The translations under genes were made by a program, and so were the position numbers. Below are positions 46,192-57,085 of a DNA stretch of 64,000 nucleotides, piece after piece. The DNA is from Vanessa cardui (lineage: Eukaryota > Arthropoda > Insecta > Lepidoptera > Nymphalidae), in assembly GCF_905220365.1 (NCBI RefSeq), contig NC_061137.1, positions 13,668,001-13,732,000 of the forward strand. Reading direction: 5' to 3'. Under the pieces are notes generated by a model that was not told the DNA's origin, searched no databases, and was given only the letters and a program-made list of their open reading frames with translations. Every line of letters starts with the position of its first letter. The stretch's first letter is position 1.

Positions 46192-46440
46192 AGCAACAAC
46201 CTGTAAATGTTACAGTACTGGGCTAAGGCCTCCTTTCCTCTTGAGGAGCACCCAATGCGGGTTGGATTAATTTGTAGCAGAACTTTAGTCAAACTTAACA
46301 CATGCAAGTTTCATACAGCTCCGATTACAAGATGAATTCTAAGCTCGAATTAAGCACATGCAAAATTGGTGTTGCTTGCCTGTTTTTGTACCTTCAATCA
46401 TCGGTTAAGATGCACGCGTTTTAACCACTGGGCCTTCAGG
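46192..46440 (-). repeat. tRNA-derived SINE (Metulj-like), diverged
   Basis: Inverted copy with CAACAACCTGTAAATGTTAC, GGCTAAGGCCTCCTTTCCTC, TTGAGGAGCACCCAATGCGG, ATTAAGCACATGCAAAATTG, and the head complement CATCGGTTAAGATGCACGCG then TTTTAACCACTGGGCC. The central part is rearranged. Confidence 0.75.
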
Positions 46441-47655
46441 ACTAACATACGTGAATAAATATCAAAGTAAAATGAAACTGTAACGCATATTATGTTATGT
46501 TCAAATGATATCGATAGATCAATTTTTTTGGCTGAACACGAAAAACAGTAACAGAAAACTTACCTATATTTTAAATATGAATACGAATAAATGGTCCTGT
46601 ATAAATAAGTTTTTCATAACTCTTACACATTATAGCACGGCGTTGTGCCTTAGCGCTATTACACAATGAGATTACACAGGAATGGTACATTAAACTAGAT
46701 ACGATTCAATTAGCGTTGTAAGCAGAGTGATAGCGAGAGCCAAGGAAAGTGATGTTTGAATATTTGGTAACCGACGGCGTGTGTGCGCATAACAATGTCC
46801 TGCACGAACAGGGACGGAGTTACTCCACTGTTATTAAATACGTACGATCTGTATTTCGCCATCATAATATATAGTAGGTCAGTCATTATAAATATGATTA
46901 ATAAAGATTTTAATGTGAGGCGTATAATTATAATTTTATTGATTCATGTCTCAATATATTTATCGTAAGATTGATATTTAACTGTATACGTTTTGCTTAC
47001 AATTCGACTCTAAAATTAACAAGCGACAGAGTAATTTTATTATAATTATAAAAATAATTTTAATAATAAAAACTTTCGTATTATTTACTTATTATGTTTC
47101 GTATTATATATTTTTTAATCTCTTTTATACATCACTTTTATTTTGTTTTGATTGATATTACTCGCCTATTCTCTCACAACACTTAAATAACCATAAAAGA
47201 ATTATGAGTTTTATAACCACACTTACATATATTAAGTATCCGCGGTATATACCTTGAGGTTTTGGGTATTTGTAATTGGTAAAATTATAATCATTCAGAT
47301 ACCACTAACCATTCTGTGGCATCTTAATAAATACATGACACGTTGTGTTGAATCCGGCCCTGGCTGAACTGGTACAATTTTCTCTCGATTACGTTTCTTA
47401 ATCGATTGGTATGCGTTCATACAACCATGTTACAAGAATGACGACAGCACCCTACGTGATCGTTTTAGAAAATAAAAACTTGCCAAAGTAAACTTTCTAC
47501 ACTAGATATAGAGTGCAATTTCGAATGTTAAAAATTCGGTCATTCAGTTCCGATGGTTCGATTAGGAACTGTTGAAAGCCGCAAGGAGCCAACATGTAAC
47601 GTCCGGATTCAACGAGTGAAACTTGGACGTTGGCTACATACTAATCGTTTGTATT
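46441..47655. other. Intergenic, upstream of the 47.7-kb gene
   Basis: AT-rich, no supported gene. A short inverted pair (AACGTCC near 47597 and GGACGTT near 47626) lies just upstream of the promoter. Confidence 0.4.
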
Positions 47656-47661
47656 TTAAGT

Positions 47662-47695
47662 TATAAGTATGGGTCGCAAATGAAAAGATCACTGG
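47662..47695 (+). promoter_or_regulatory. TATA promoter of the 604-aa secreted-protein gene
   Basis: TATAAG starts at 47662, and an initiator-like TCACTGG places a start at about 47691, 29 bp downstream. The predicted 5' UTR is about 45 bp before the ATG at 47736. Confidence 0.6.
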
Positions 47696-47735
47696 TTTTT
47701 GAACGATTGTCGCGCCGACCAGGCGACCGCACGCC

Positions 47736-49823
47736 ATGAAGTTTACAATTGTAAGTATTCCTGGATGCGCAGTGGAAATACAGTGAATAGTGAGAGTGTG
47801 TCAGTGGTCCACAGTGGCATTTGGTGCAAATATAATGTATCGTTAGAATAGAACGTAGGCGTTAAAATAATCAATACTCATAATAAATTGAGTAGTCACA
47901 ATTGTTTTATTAATTCGTGTTAGGGTATTCGCAATTACACTATGCTTAATACATAAGGAGAATCATTAAAATGTAGTTATAATTATAAGAAACAAGTGAA
48001 CAAAGTTAGTGCATGTGTTTCAGATCGCGTTGGTGTTTTGTGCTTGCGTGTGCGCAGCAACCGCAGACGTCGCTCATATTAAGGCTGTCAAAGCAAAGTT
48101 AATAGGAAGAATAGCTGGGAAAGGAAGACATCACAAGCGTGGCATCTTATCCGCTGTGCCGCCATTTAAACTCGGCCATGACATACCTCACGTAACACAC
48201 TCTGTGATCAAACCGTTAGTGGTCAATTATCCTCCGACAGCTGCCGTCGCTGCCGTCAAGATCCCCATCCCCCAACCTCATTACCCTGTGCCTGTGGGAC
48301 ACAAAGTACCCGGTTTACCGCATCCACATTATGGACTTAGGTTTCCTCATACTAAATTCTTAGCAAAACCAGACCATCATTATCATCATCACCACCATCA
48401 CGTGTCTCCTAAACCTATTGTACCGGTGGTACACGCTGCCCCAATTCCTACAGCGCACGTGGCTCCGGCGGCTCCTATAATACCAGCCCCTCAACCCACA
48501 GCTGTCGCTGTTGCTCATCCAGCACCAATACCGCACCCACTTCCTGTACCTGCACCACCTGTTCCCGTGTTTCCACAAAATCATTTACATCTTAGACCTC
48601 TTCTCCCCGCCGCTGCTGTGCCATTGGCACCGGCCCCAGTAGTACCCTCGCCAGTTTTGCCTTTAAGTCAACCGTTCCCATACGTTATTCGCCCTGGCGG
48701 TGCCGTTCAGACGTCTTTATTTGCGACGTATCCAAGATATCCTTTAATTAATAGCTATCAAGCTCCTCTCGTTCCAGTGGGCCCCTCATCTCCTGGCATA
48801 CACTCTATTTCACAAGTATTGCTTCAGCGTCCACAGTTTAATCCTTATCATTTTATTCCACAAGCAGCAGGTCAGCATGGTGTTATAGAACAACACGGTT
48901 TGTTGCATCCAAGTCAAGTGGCGCCACAGCCTTCTGTTCATTTACATTCGAATCATGAAGTTTTGCAGCAACCTGGCTTCCATTTACATCCCACAGAAGA
49001 AACTTTACATCAACCAGAATTTCATTTACACCCTACTCAAGAGACTCTACCTGAACCTGGGTACCATTTACAGCCCGGTCAAGAAATATTACCACAACCT
49101 GGCTTCCACTTACAGCCCACACAGGAAACCCTACCCCAACCTAATTTCCATCTACACCCTAGTCAAGAAACGTTACCCCAGCCTGGTTTCCATTTACATC
49201 CTTCGCAGGTTGCACCACAATCACCCATACCATTGCAACCAACCCAATCATCCATTCCATTAGACCATGATGGTTGGTCACCGGTATCAGGGCAGCCTCA
49301 AGATTTAGGTACATCTCATGAAGGACATTATCCACAACATACCCACCATTTTACCCAGGAACAAGGCACTCAAGTATACGAGCATCATACCGATAATAAT
49401 TACAATGACTACCAACATCAACTGCAACACCACATTCAGCAACAGATCGAGCAGGCGCAATATGAGCAGAGCTTAAACAACCAACATCAACCCTCACCGG
49501 AGTACGGCGTGCCGCAGCAACTGGGCCAAGAATATGGTCAGCCCAATGAATATTCCCAACAAGAGCAAGATTTTGCCCAACACGCTCAGCATGGCCATGA
49601 CTTCACACAGCATCAGCAAGATTTTGCTCAAAACGGCCAAGATTTTGGACAACATGCACAGGATTTTGGGCACAATATAGCAAACTTAGGGCAAGAATAC
49701 GGCTTGCCGCACCAGGGCGCTGAAGGTAGAAACTCTGATGATAACGACCAGCAGCAGTTTCATAACCACATACCACTAGGCCTTCAACCCCCGATCGACA
49801 GGCCGCTAGACCATTTCCAATAG
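47736..49823 (+). CDS. Secreted His/Pro/Gln-rich repeat protein, 604 aa
   Basis: Exon 1 (47736-47750) codes MKFTI. A 273-bp phase-0 intron (47751-48023, GTAAGT..TTTCAG) leads to exon 2 (48024-49823). The large exon alone has no in-frame ATG at its start, so the split start is needed. The joined start gives a strong signal peptide, MKFTIIALVFCACVCAATA, cut before DVAHIK. A dibasic HKR near residues 43-45 may be a second cut. The mature chain is Ala/Val/Pro/His-rich and has a histidine run (HHYHHHHHH). Seven tandem 14-residue units of FHLHPTQETLPQPG type are coded by 42-bp DNA repeats at 48939-49232. A Gln-rich tail has QDFAQ/QDFGQ units. There is no RR chitin-binding consensus. The tiny first exon fits insect cuticular-protein genes. 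A structural extracellular role is inferred. AATAAA lies at 49960. Confidence 0.88.
48939..49232 (+). repeat. 42-bp coding minisatellite, seven units
   Basis: Unit starts at 48939, 48981, 49023, 49065, 49107, 49149 and 49191 are all in register. Each unit begins CAT TTA CAT/CAG-like and encodes HLHPTQETLPQPGF variants. The first and last units are the most diverged, as is usual for arrays made by unequal exchange. Confidence 0.9.
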
Positions 49824-49959
49824 TTACGCCTATAAACGTATAGCTGTAACTGAATTAGAACGCTGACTGTTATTACTTTTGATTTAGTTTTTATAGTAAA
49901 ATAACTCATCTTATATTGATCTTATCGTAACGATATGATCAACAGCATCTTTCGGTACT

Positions 49960-49965
49960 AATAAA
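49960..49965 (+). terminator. AATAAA polyadenylation signal
   Basis: Canonical hexamer 137 bp after the stop of the 604-aa gene. Confidence 0.65.
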
Positions 49966-51442
49966 TTCTATCATAAAAAAACTGAGTCAGCGCTTGGGTA
50001 TCGGATTATGAAATTGCATTTATTCGGTGTCGCTACCTCGTGTAAAGTATTGTTAAGCTTATTTAAGAGGATGATGGTGAAGCGTTTTGCGAAACAATGT
50101 TAGAAGTGGTAAAAGCGTATTGATGTGATCTGGTTGAATTAAGCTGGTAGTTAAGTCCTAGATATAAATGACGGATATATGTACAAATTGCCTTATTGCT
50201 ATTGACTTACGAGTATTATTAACATAGCGCTAAGTTTATTTATTGTAAAACATCATTATTATTAAAATGAAGTAACATATTTAATATCTTTTAATATAAA
50301 TACTCCCTACGATAGGTACACTCCCAACAGAAGCGATATTTAAATTTCATTTAATAGCCCAAAATATTTCATAAAATAAATTATAATTTGAGTTAACTGG
50401 CAGAATTTATAATATTTAACTCTGTAACTCTCGACAATTGACAAAACTCTATTCAACCTTAGATTTGCATATTTGATGCGGTTTGCTAATAAGCTTTTCT
50501 TTGTTATGTACTTGAATTAATAAATATATAATAGTTATTATTGTACTCAATTATTTATATTTTATATTTTTATTGTAAATGCACGTTTTCACGCAATCTT
50601 AATAAATTATTCAAGATCTCGAAAAATCATATAGTTCATGTCAATTTGATCTCCAAGTTCCATTCCATTCATCTTGTCACCTCCTGCGGTTGCAAAAGGC
50701 CCTACAAATATTGTCCAACTATGTTAAAGTTACGGTGCTGTGTGTAATAGGAATGACACAATTTTTTAAAACGTAGTAATTGATGTAATCATAAAATTCG
50801 TATGTATTTAATCAACTTATTAAAAGTTTTCTTTATTCAGAGACACCGTCTTTTTTGGACAAGTTTAAAAAGTTTGTTAGTTTTCGAGGTTCTGTTATTT
50901 AGGCTACTTACGACACAATATATCGTTCCCCTTTAGCTGTAATAAATATTACGCTGCTCATTTTTATTACACTAAATAAATGAAAGATTTCTTTTCGATT
51001 GTAGTTAAAACATAAATTAACTTAACAAAAGCATGCCAAACATTTATCTCCGCCTATATAAGTAACAATTTTCTCGAAAAACTCGTATAATATGTATTTG
51101 AAAAAGTATTACGAAAGCGCTCCAATACTAAATGTAATTATAGCCGGTACCGAGCCGGTTACTGATTGGATGTGGGCCACACGTGCTTACGATTTACAAG
51201 ATATTATTATCGCCGGTTAACTTGTTTCAATTACAAACTCTTAGATAATATTTGTATTTAAAACAGGCTTTAACCCGTACACTATGTATTCCAGCAGCAC
51301 TGAGCAAAAGGTAAATTGTAAACAAATTACTCATCTAATACACAATATATTTACAACAATATTATGTATATTCACAGTAGCATTTTGATAAAATCAGTAA
51401 TAATCATTGTATGTGCACTAGTAATAAGGATAAGCTTATAAC
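49966..51442. other. Intergenic, no feature seen
   Basis: AT-rich, no supported gene or repeat. Confidence 0.4.
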
Positions 51443-51855
51443 GTCAAGTTTTCGCCTCCGCAATAAATCCTTCTTGGGGCAAGGTATCCGTTTCTATAAT
51501 AAAATTCCGCAGACATTTTAAACTTTGCCGTTTCGTAAATTCAAATCGTTTGTAAAAAATACATAAGTAAAAAAGGCATATTATTCGATACAAGATTTTA
51601 TAGATGATAAAAAAGCGTGGAGTTAATACCTGTTGATTTCCAAGCAGGATATATTAATTTAAATAATTGTATTAACTAACATGACTTTGAATTTTTTAAA
51701 TGTTGAAAAAGAATAACTACTGAGTTTCTTGTCGGTTCTTCTCGGTAGAATCTACTTTCCGAACCGGTGGTAGCTTCACTCAATTGTAAAATGACGATTC
51801 AAAAGTGCTTGTAAGAGCCCATTTGAATAAAGTTTATTTTGATTTTGATTGTTTT
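51443..51855 (+). mobile_element. LINE 3' end with decayed ORF2 C-terminus
   Basis: A frame from about 51460 reads a typical non-LTR ORF2 C-terminus with two stops (KSFLGQGIRFYNKIP, stop, LPFRKFKSFVKNT, stop, then AYYSIQDFIDDKKAW). About 100 bp later comes the CCGGTTC-family 3' UTR (TTTCTTGTCGGTTCTTCTCG to AATAAAGTTTATTTTGATTT). This copy links the short 3' fragments elsewhere in the window to a CR1/Jockey-type LINE. The clade is not certain. Confidence 0.8.
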
Positions 51856-52955
51856 TGAATATAGCAATGCTTTTCGGAGCTTTAATATCCGTATATGGGG
51901 AAAGGTTACAATTTGCTTTGTGACGTTAATCGAAAATAAAAACATGCAAATATATGCAATATGTGTATATTTTATTACAATATAAAACGCAGCAAAAGGA
52001 CGAACGACGCGCCTATGGAGATTTGTTTATTTGCACTAACAAACATTGATACAATTAGCTTATTTAACAAATCTAAAAACTCAACGAGCCCTTGAACATC
52101 GAACTTAAACTCAAACTCAAATAACTTTATTCAATATAGAAGCATTACAATTTCTTATTGATGGTCAATTGAAGCACTACCACCGGTTCGGAAAGAAAAT
52201 ACCCTGACCTGAGAAGAACCGGCGAAAGAAACTCTGCGGGTTTTAAATAAACAATTTAATATGAGATGAAATCATTTAAAAGTTCTTATATTTAAAAATT
52301 AATAATGATTTCATCGCTTGTTAATTAACTGGTTTTCTCAATTTTCTTCTATTAGTTAATTTCAAAGAGAATGCAGTATACACATACGTAGAGCAGGTTA
52401 TATTACACATTGGGCCATTAGTCCATATAAGCCCCAAAGTAAATACGTCCTTTAAGGTACTGTTTAACGGAAATTTCTTATTCGTATGAGTTTTTTTACG
52501 AAACGAATCTAAAACACGGCTCATTTCAATATATGTACTTAACTTACTTGAATTGATATTTACGAAATATTAGTTTAGTTTAAATTGATTTAAAAATCAT
52601 TATTAAATCATATAATTATTTGTAATTTTAAATTTAAAATGAAGTAACATTATGTTTTACATTACTGATTATTGTTAAGATAAATTAAATAAAGATTTCA
52701 TTAGTAAATGACATTAAAATACTCATTTAATAATTACAAAATGAAAATCTCAAGCTTAAGCGCTGCTCTAGCTGATTTCGGACATTAAAACACAATTAAG
52801 GTAATTACTTCCTAATCTCTTGTTTCATTGTGCACACACAATACCAACAAGGAGATAAGAAATGCTATTCATAAATAAACTCGTACTAATCGTTGTTTAT
52901 AAAAAGAGGTTAAAATAATTAAATATAGCCATATATTGGTATACTGTCCATCGCG
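51856..52955. other. Intergenic with diverged LINE trace
   Basis: 52108-52240 is a diverged inverted CCGGTTC-family fragment (ATAACTTTATTCAATATAGA, ACTACCACCGGTTCGGAAAG, AACCGGCGAAAGAAACTC). The rest is AT-rich with no supported gene. Confidence 0.55.
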
Positions 52956-53306
52956 ATGGATACACTTTACTCGAGAAGCGAGGACACCTTCGCAAAGTGC
53001 ATAATATCCACCGTGCCCCTCGACCGGCCTGTGATAGCCTTATCGAAAGTTACGAAAATGGTGCTGACTTCGGACATACCGGCGTGTCTCCGTCCACACG
53101 TGATCGTCCGAGCTCTACGGATCCTGCGTGATATTGAGGCTGAAAATAATCTTCTAGATCTCTGCTTTGCGAAGTTTATCCCTCACCCGACGTGCGGGGA
53201 GCTTAACTTGAGTCTCGGAGAACTGTGGGAGCTCCCGAGGGAACACGAGTGGTTGTGCGGCCAGTGCGGGCGGCCGCTCTATGACATACAGACAGATAGT
53301 GATTGA
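52956..53306 (+). CDS. Small GC-rich ORF, possible LRR-protein C-terminal region
   Basis: The 116-codon frame is clearly coding-like: high GC (CTCGACCGG, GAGCTCCCG) inside AT-rich flanks, and a good start context (CGCGATGG). The product has no signal peptide. Residues about 66-109 read NNLLDLCFAKFI, a leucine-rich stretch, then REHEWLCGQCGRPLYD. A Leu-rich helix ending in a C-x2-CG motif is reminiscent of the C-terminal cap after the repeats in LRR1/LRRC58-like leucine-rich-repeat proteins. No leucine-rich repeat itself is present. It may be a terminal exon of a larger gene (an AG lies at 52926-52927 and the frame is open between), an orphaned duplicate, or a real small gene. A possible AATAAA is at 53607. 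The family link is weak. Confidence 0.5.
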   Translation: MDTLYSRSEDTFAKCIISTVPLDRPVIALSKVTKMVLTSDIPACLRPHVIVRALRILRDIEAENNLLDLCFAKFIPHPTCGELNLSLGELWELPREHEWLCGQCGRPLYDIQTDSD

Positions 53307-53612
53307 AATCCATTCGTAACATTATTAAGATGCTATGAAAGACAATGAGCGCTTGCTTGCAAATACACGAGTATGAGGCGCTCGAAAAAGGAATTGGTGC
53401 AGTAGCTGTGGTTCAGTTGTACCTTTATACAATTACATAATACTATTTTTTGTGTATATTAACAAGTGGGTGCTTTTAAAACTTTACAATTATATAAGAT
53501 TTTGTTTTACTAAGAAATAGTCTTATTTTACCACTATTGTAACTAAGTATACATTCTTGGATTTAAAACTCATAAATATTAAAAATCTTAATAGAATTGT
53601 TATAATAATAAA

Positions 53613-55700
53613 TATGCAAAAACTCTCAACTTCATATCTATTATTATAAGCAAGTTTTAATAGGCAAGTTTTTGTAAACAGAATTTATGAAAGAAAAATT
53701 TCTAGTGAATATTGAGAGATAATCTTTTCAAAAACTGTTGTTTTCGATATGCTAATGTAAATGAACTACGTTAAAAATATCGTTAATGTAATATAAATCA
53801 AATCAGTGACCACACGCCTTAGTGTACACAAAATATATCGTGCTATCTATATAATATATCGATAAAATATGGTAACAAAATAGACTACGTTACATAACTA
53901 CATTTGGTCTAGCTTAGAACGACAGTCAACGGCCTTATAATTAGTAGCAAGCTGCAATAGAGTTATTCTGTATGAACCAACTCGAAATTCACCACAGAAC
54001 ATGATCTTGTTATATACGAATATAAAGTGATATACGACATTTACTATAAATTATTATAACACCGCAAGTCGGAATTCAGCATGCATTAAATGAAATATGA
54101 CGTGAGTTCACAGAATAGCACCTCAGGTCTCTTATGAGTGATCAAATAATATGTATCAGTTATAATATTATAAAGGACCGACAGAATAAATATACCTTGA
54201 ACATAAATCAATGCACTCTATATGGGATAAGGTTTATTTCGTGTCATAAGCCACTAGCTGTGCCCTGCGGTTGCGCTACTTTTGAATTACGCAAGTCTGT
54301 CTCATACATAATAATTATTATTTCATTATAAGCCTTTGAATAACTAAATATCCACCGAAAATTAGTAAATTATTATAATAACAATTTTATATAATAATTA
54401 CAATAATTTGCTCAATATCAATAGAAGGAAATTATTGAATTCGTTATGTTTCTTATATATGTAATTATAAGGTCTTCCTCATTTATTAGCCCATATGGAA
54501 AATTATTTTTAGGAATAGTTCTTACCGAAGAGAAAAATCTATATCTGTTCTTATTTGTTTTGTTTCAAGGTATAACATACAAAAATTTCGTAATGTTATC
54601 GTGTAGCTAAATATTTTTTAATAATCGTAATAAGCTAAGCGAAAGTCTGATATAGCTTGTAATTCCCGATTTGGGCGTTCAAACAGACAAATTATAATTT
54701 AATATTAGTGTAGAATATGGTCAATACCCCCGACCGAATCGTTAATAGATACGTTTGACTTATAAAACGAGCTCAATGAGTTCGTGTGTAAACGATTAAA
54801 GTCAATACAAGTATTATATAAGTGTTTGAAAAAAGGCTTTTATTTTCTTGTCACCTAATAATCTTGTTTTCTACATCGCATTTTCGTATCATGTATATAT
54901 CATGAAGGTCACACATAAACACAAAAAATATTTAAAACTAAATTATTATGTACTAATTTTAAGATATTCTTCATTCGTTATCATATATTATAACTGAGGT
55001 ATCTCGTCGAGTATATTATATAGAACTAATGTTGCCAGAGATCAAATATCAACCGTGAATTTACAAGTTTTTATCTTTTTATTCTACTACATTTTTTTTA
55101 TATGTAATAGACAACAGCTACAGAAAAAAAGGATATCTGTTTATTAAGAAGTAAAGGTTTCTCAAATGGTATTTATTGCTTATTTATATATTCTTAATAC
55201 ATTACTATATTACTTCTGTTTGAAATAAATCTATACTTAGAAATTAGTTAAGTGAGTTTTTTATGTATATTTGTGTAGCAGTTAGTCTTGCAATTGTACA
55301 TCCGCCCAAACAATTGTACACATATAGTATTTTAATAAAACATGTTAATATCAAATCTGTAAAACGATAACTTCCCAATGTTATAACTCTAAACTGAAAT
55401 CAAAAACAGATATAACAATCAATAGGATTAAGCATCTAAAGTCAAAAAGAGACAAGTCTTTAAAAACTATACATAATTACAAACTTCGATTTATGCTATA
55501 AGTACACAATACGCGATGCCAAACGCAACATCGCGGTCAGGTGGAGTCGGTAATAATTAAACTATTTGCCAATGCAAACTTAAAAGCAAAAGGAAACGAA
55601 AATTTCTCACATCCTGGTGATTCATAGAATGATTTTAGGTACCGTATCCACTTGCCCTCTATACCTAGGTTAGATTGTCAGCAGCTAGAGGGGCGAATAG
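53613..55700. other. Intergenic, no feature seen
   Basis: AT-rich, no supported gene or repeat. Confidence 0.4.
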
Positions 55701-55706
55701 GGCTCG

Positions 55707-55746
55707 TATAAAAGCACTAGGGCCCCGTCACGAACAGAGTCAGTCT
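55707..55746 (+). promoter_or_regulatory. TATA promoter of the Gly-rich cuticular-type gene
   Basis: TATAAAAG at 55707-55714 is followed by an exact arthropod initiator TCAGT at 55740-55744, about 35 bp away. The predicted 5' UTR is about 34 bp. Confidence 0.7.
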
Positions 55747-55775
55747 GGAAACCCCGATAGGCACTACTTGAAAAT

Positions 55776-56930
55776 ATGAAGGCTATAGTAAGTTTTATTT
55801 TATATTTATTTGAAATAAATAGTTTTATTTATTTTTCGATATTTATTTTAGGAGATAGCGAAATTAAATTCAAGGGTAGCTTTTTCAGTATGTACTGTTA
55901 AAAATAATATCATGATTTTAATTGGTCAGTGTAGGCTTATGACTTTAAATAAAAAAAATATAGAAATAAGTTCCAGTTTATGTTAGTAATAAAGACATAT
56001 AACACTTGTGTATAAGTAATATATCGATAAAGCAATTTGATATAACAATAAGATCAACAACACTTTCAATGTGTATTTTCTAATAATTTAGAAATACGAG
56101 TAAATAAATTGTAATAATAGTGAAACGATATTATTATAATTAATACGTGCTTAGCTTTTTCGTATTCACAATTTTGTGGTGGTTGCTTTCTAGAAATTCA
56201 ATTTTTTTGCTAAATTAATCTGAACTTAAGATGAAAATAAAATAAAAAACTGCCATTGCCATCTTAAATATCATAATTTTAATAATTTATAACATTATAT
56301 CCCGTGATAACCGGAGAACGTGGAATGCACGAAAATCCTTAAATAACAAAAAATAAATGTTATAATTTCCCATCTTACAGAATTTTAAAGAAATTAAACA
56401 CTTACTTATTTATAATTAAATCTATCGAGGGTGTTATTGCTATTTTACCATTTTGACACTTCTGTAATATTAAGCTATTTTGACTAGACAACTCGGGGAA
56501 AACAATATAAGGGATTCATCGATTGTGTCTGTAATTGATTTACTGAGTGAGTGTCAATTTCTAGCTGTGTGTACTTCTGGTGGCCGCCGCCGCAGTTTAC
56601 GGCGCTGAGGAGAAAAAGAATGAGAAGCGAGGCCTGCTGGGTCTCGGCTACGGCGCCCCACTGCTGGGCCACGGAGGCGGCCTCTATGGAGGACACGGAT
56701 TGGGTCTGTACGGCGGCCACAGTCTGAGCATCGCCTCGGCCCCCATCGTCAGCCATAGTGTTGCCATTCCCGCTCCCGTGATCAGCCATAGTATCGCGTC
56801 TGCACCCATCCTGGACCATGGCTTCATCGGTGGTCACGGTCTCATCGGTGGTCATGGCCTCATCGGAGGCTACGGAGGCCACGGTTTGGTAGGAGCACCT
56901 CTGCTAGGCCTCGGTCATGGCTGGCATTGA
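55776..56930 (+). CDS. Gly/His-rich cuticular-type secreted protein, 125 aa
   Basis: Exon 1 (55776-55787) codes MKAI. A 777-bp phase-0 intron (55788-56564, GTAAGT..TTTCTAG) leads to exon 2 (56565-56930). Joined, the start is MKAILCVLLVAAAAVYG, a clear signal peptide. Exon 2 alone opens only at a GTG (56580) and would lose the signal. The mature chain begins AEEKKNEKR, and the KR may be cut to free GLLGLGYG. It continues with GGHG/GLYGGHG units, a Ser/Ala/Pro/Ile/His segment with repeated SHS (APIVSHSVAIPAPVISHSIA), and a C-terminal run of (F/L)IGGHG units ending GLGHGWH. There are no cysteines in the mature chain and no RR chitin-binding motif. This composition and gene layout fit glycine-rich insect cuticular proteins. 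The exact group is not certain. AATAAA lies at 57080. Confidence 0.88.
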
Positions 56931-57079
56931 AGCTGTCTGCAACGTTTGCAATTATAATCTTATTCAATAGATTATACTTCATTAAGTCAAAAATATGTCA
57001 TCATAAGTGAGCCCAACACGACACGTGGCTCCCTCTGTGCCAAATTAGCTTCTTCAGGTTTACATGTACGATTAAGATG

Positions 57080-57085
57080 AATAAA
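57080..57085 (+). terminator. AATAAA polyadenylation signal
   Basis: Canonical hexamer 150 bp after the stop of the Gly-rich gene. Confidence 0.65.

Noticed and set aside
56484..56882. 132-codon minus-strand ORF
   Set aside because: It is antisense to the Gly-rich gene. Its repeats (DEAMTTDE type) are the complement of GGHG codons.
47736..56930. Co-ordinated cluster of cuticle genes acting as one system
   Set aside because: Two genes share start-exon layout, but the proteins share no sequence and the spacing is wide. Co-regulation cannot be shown from sequence alone.
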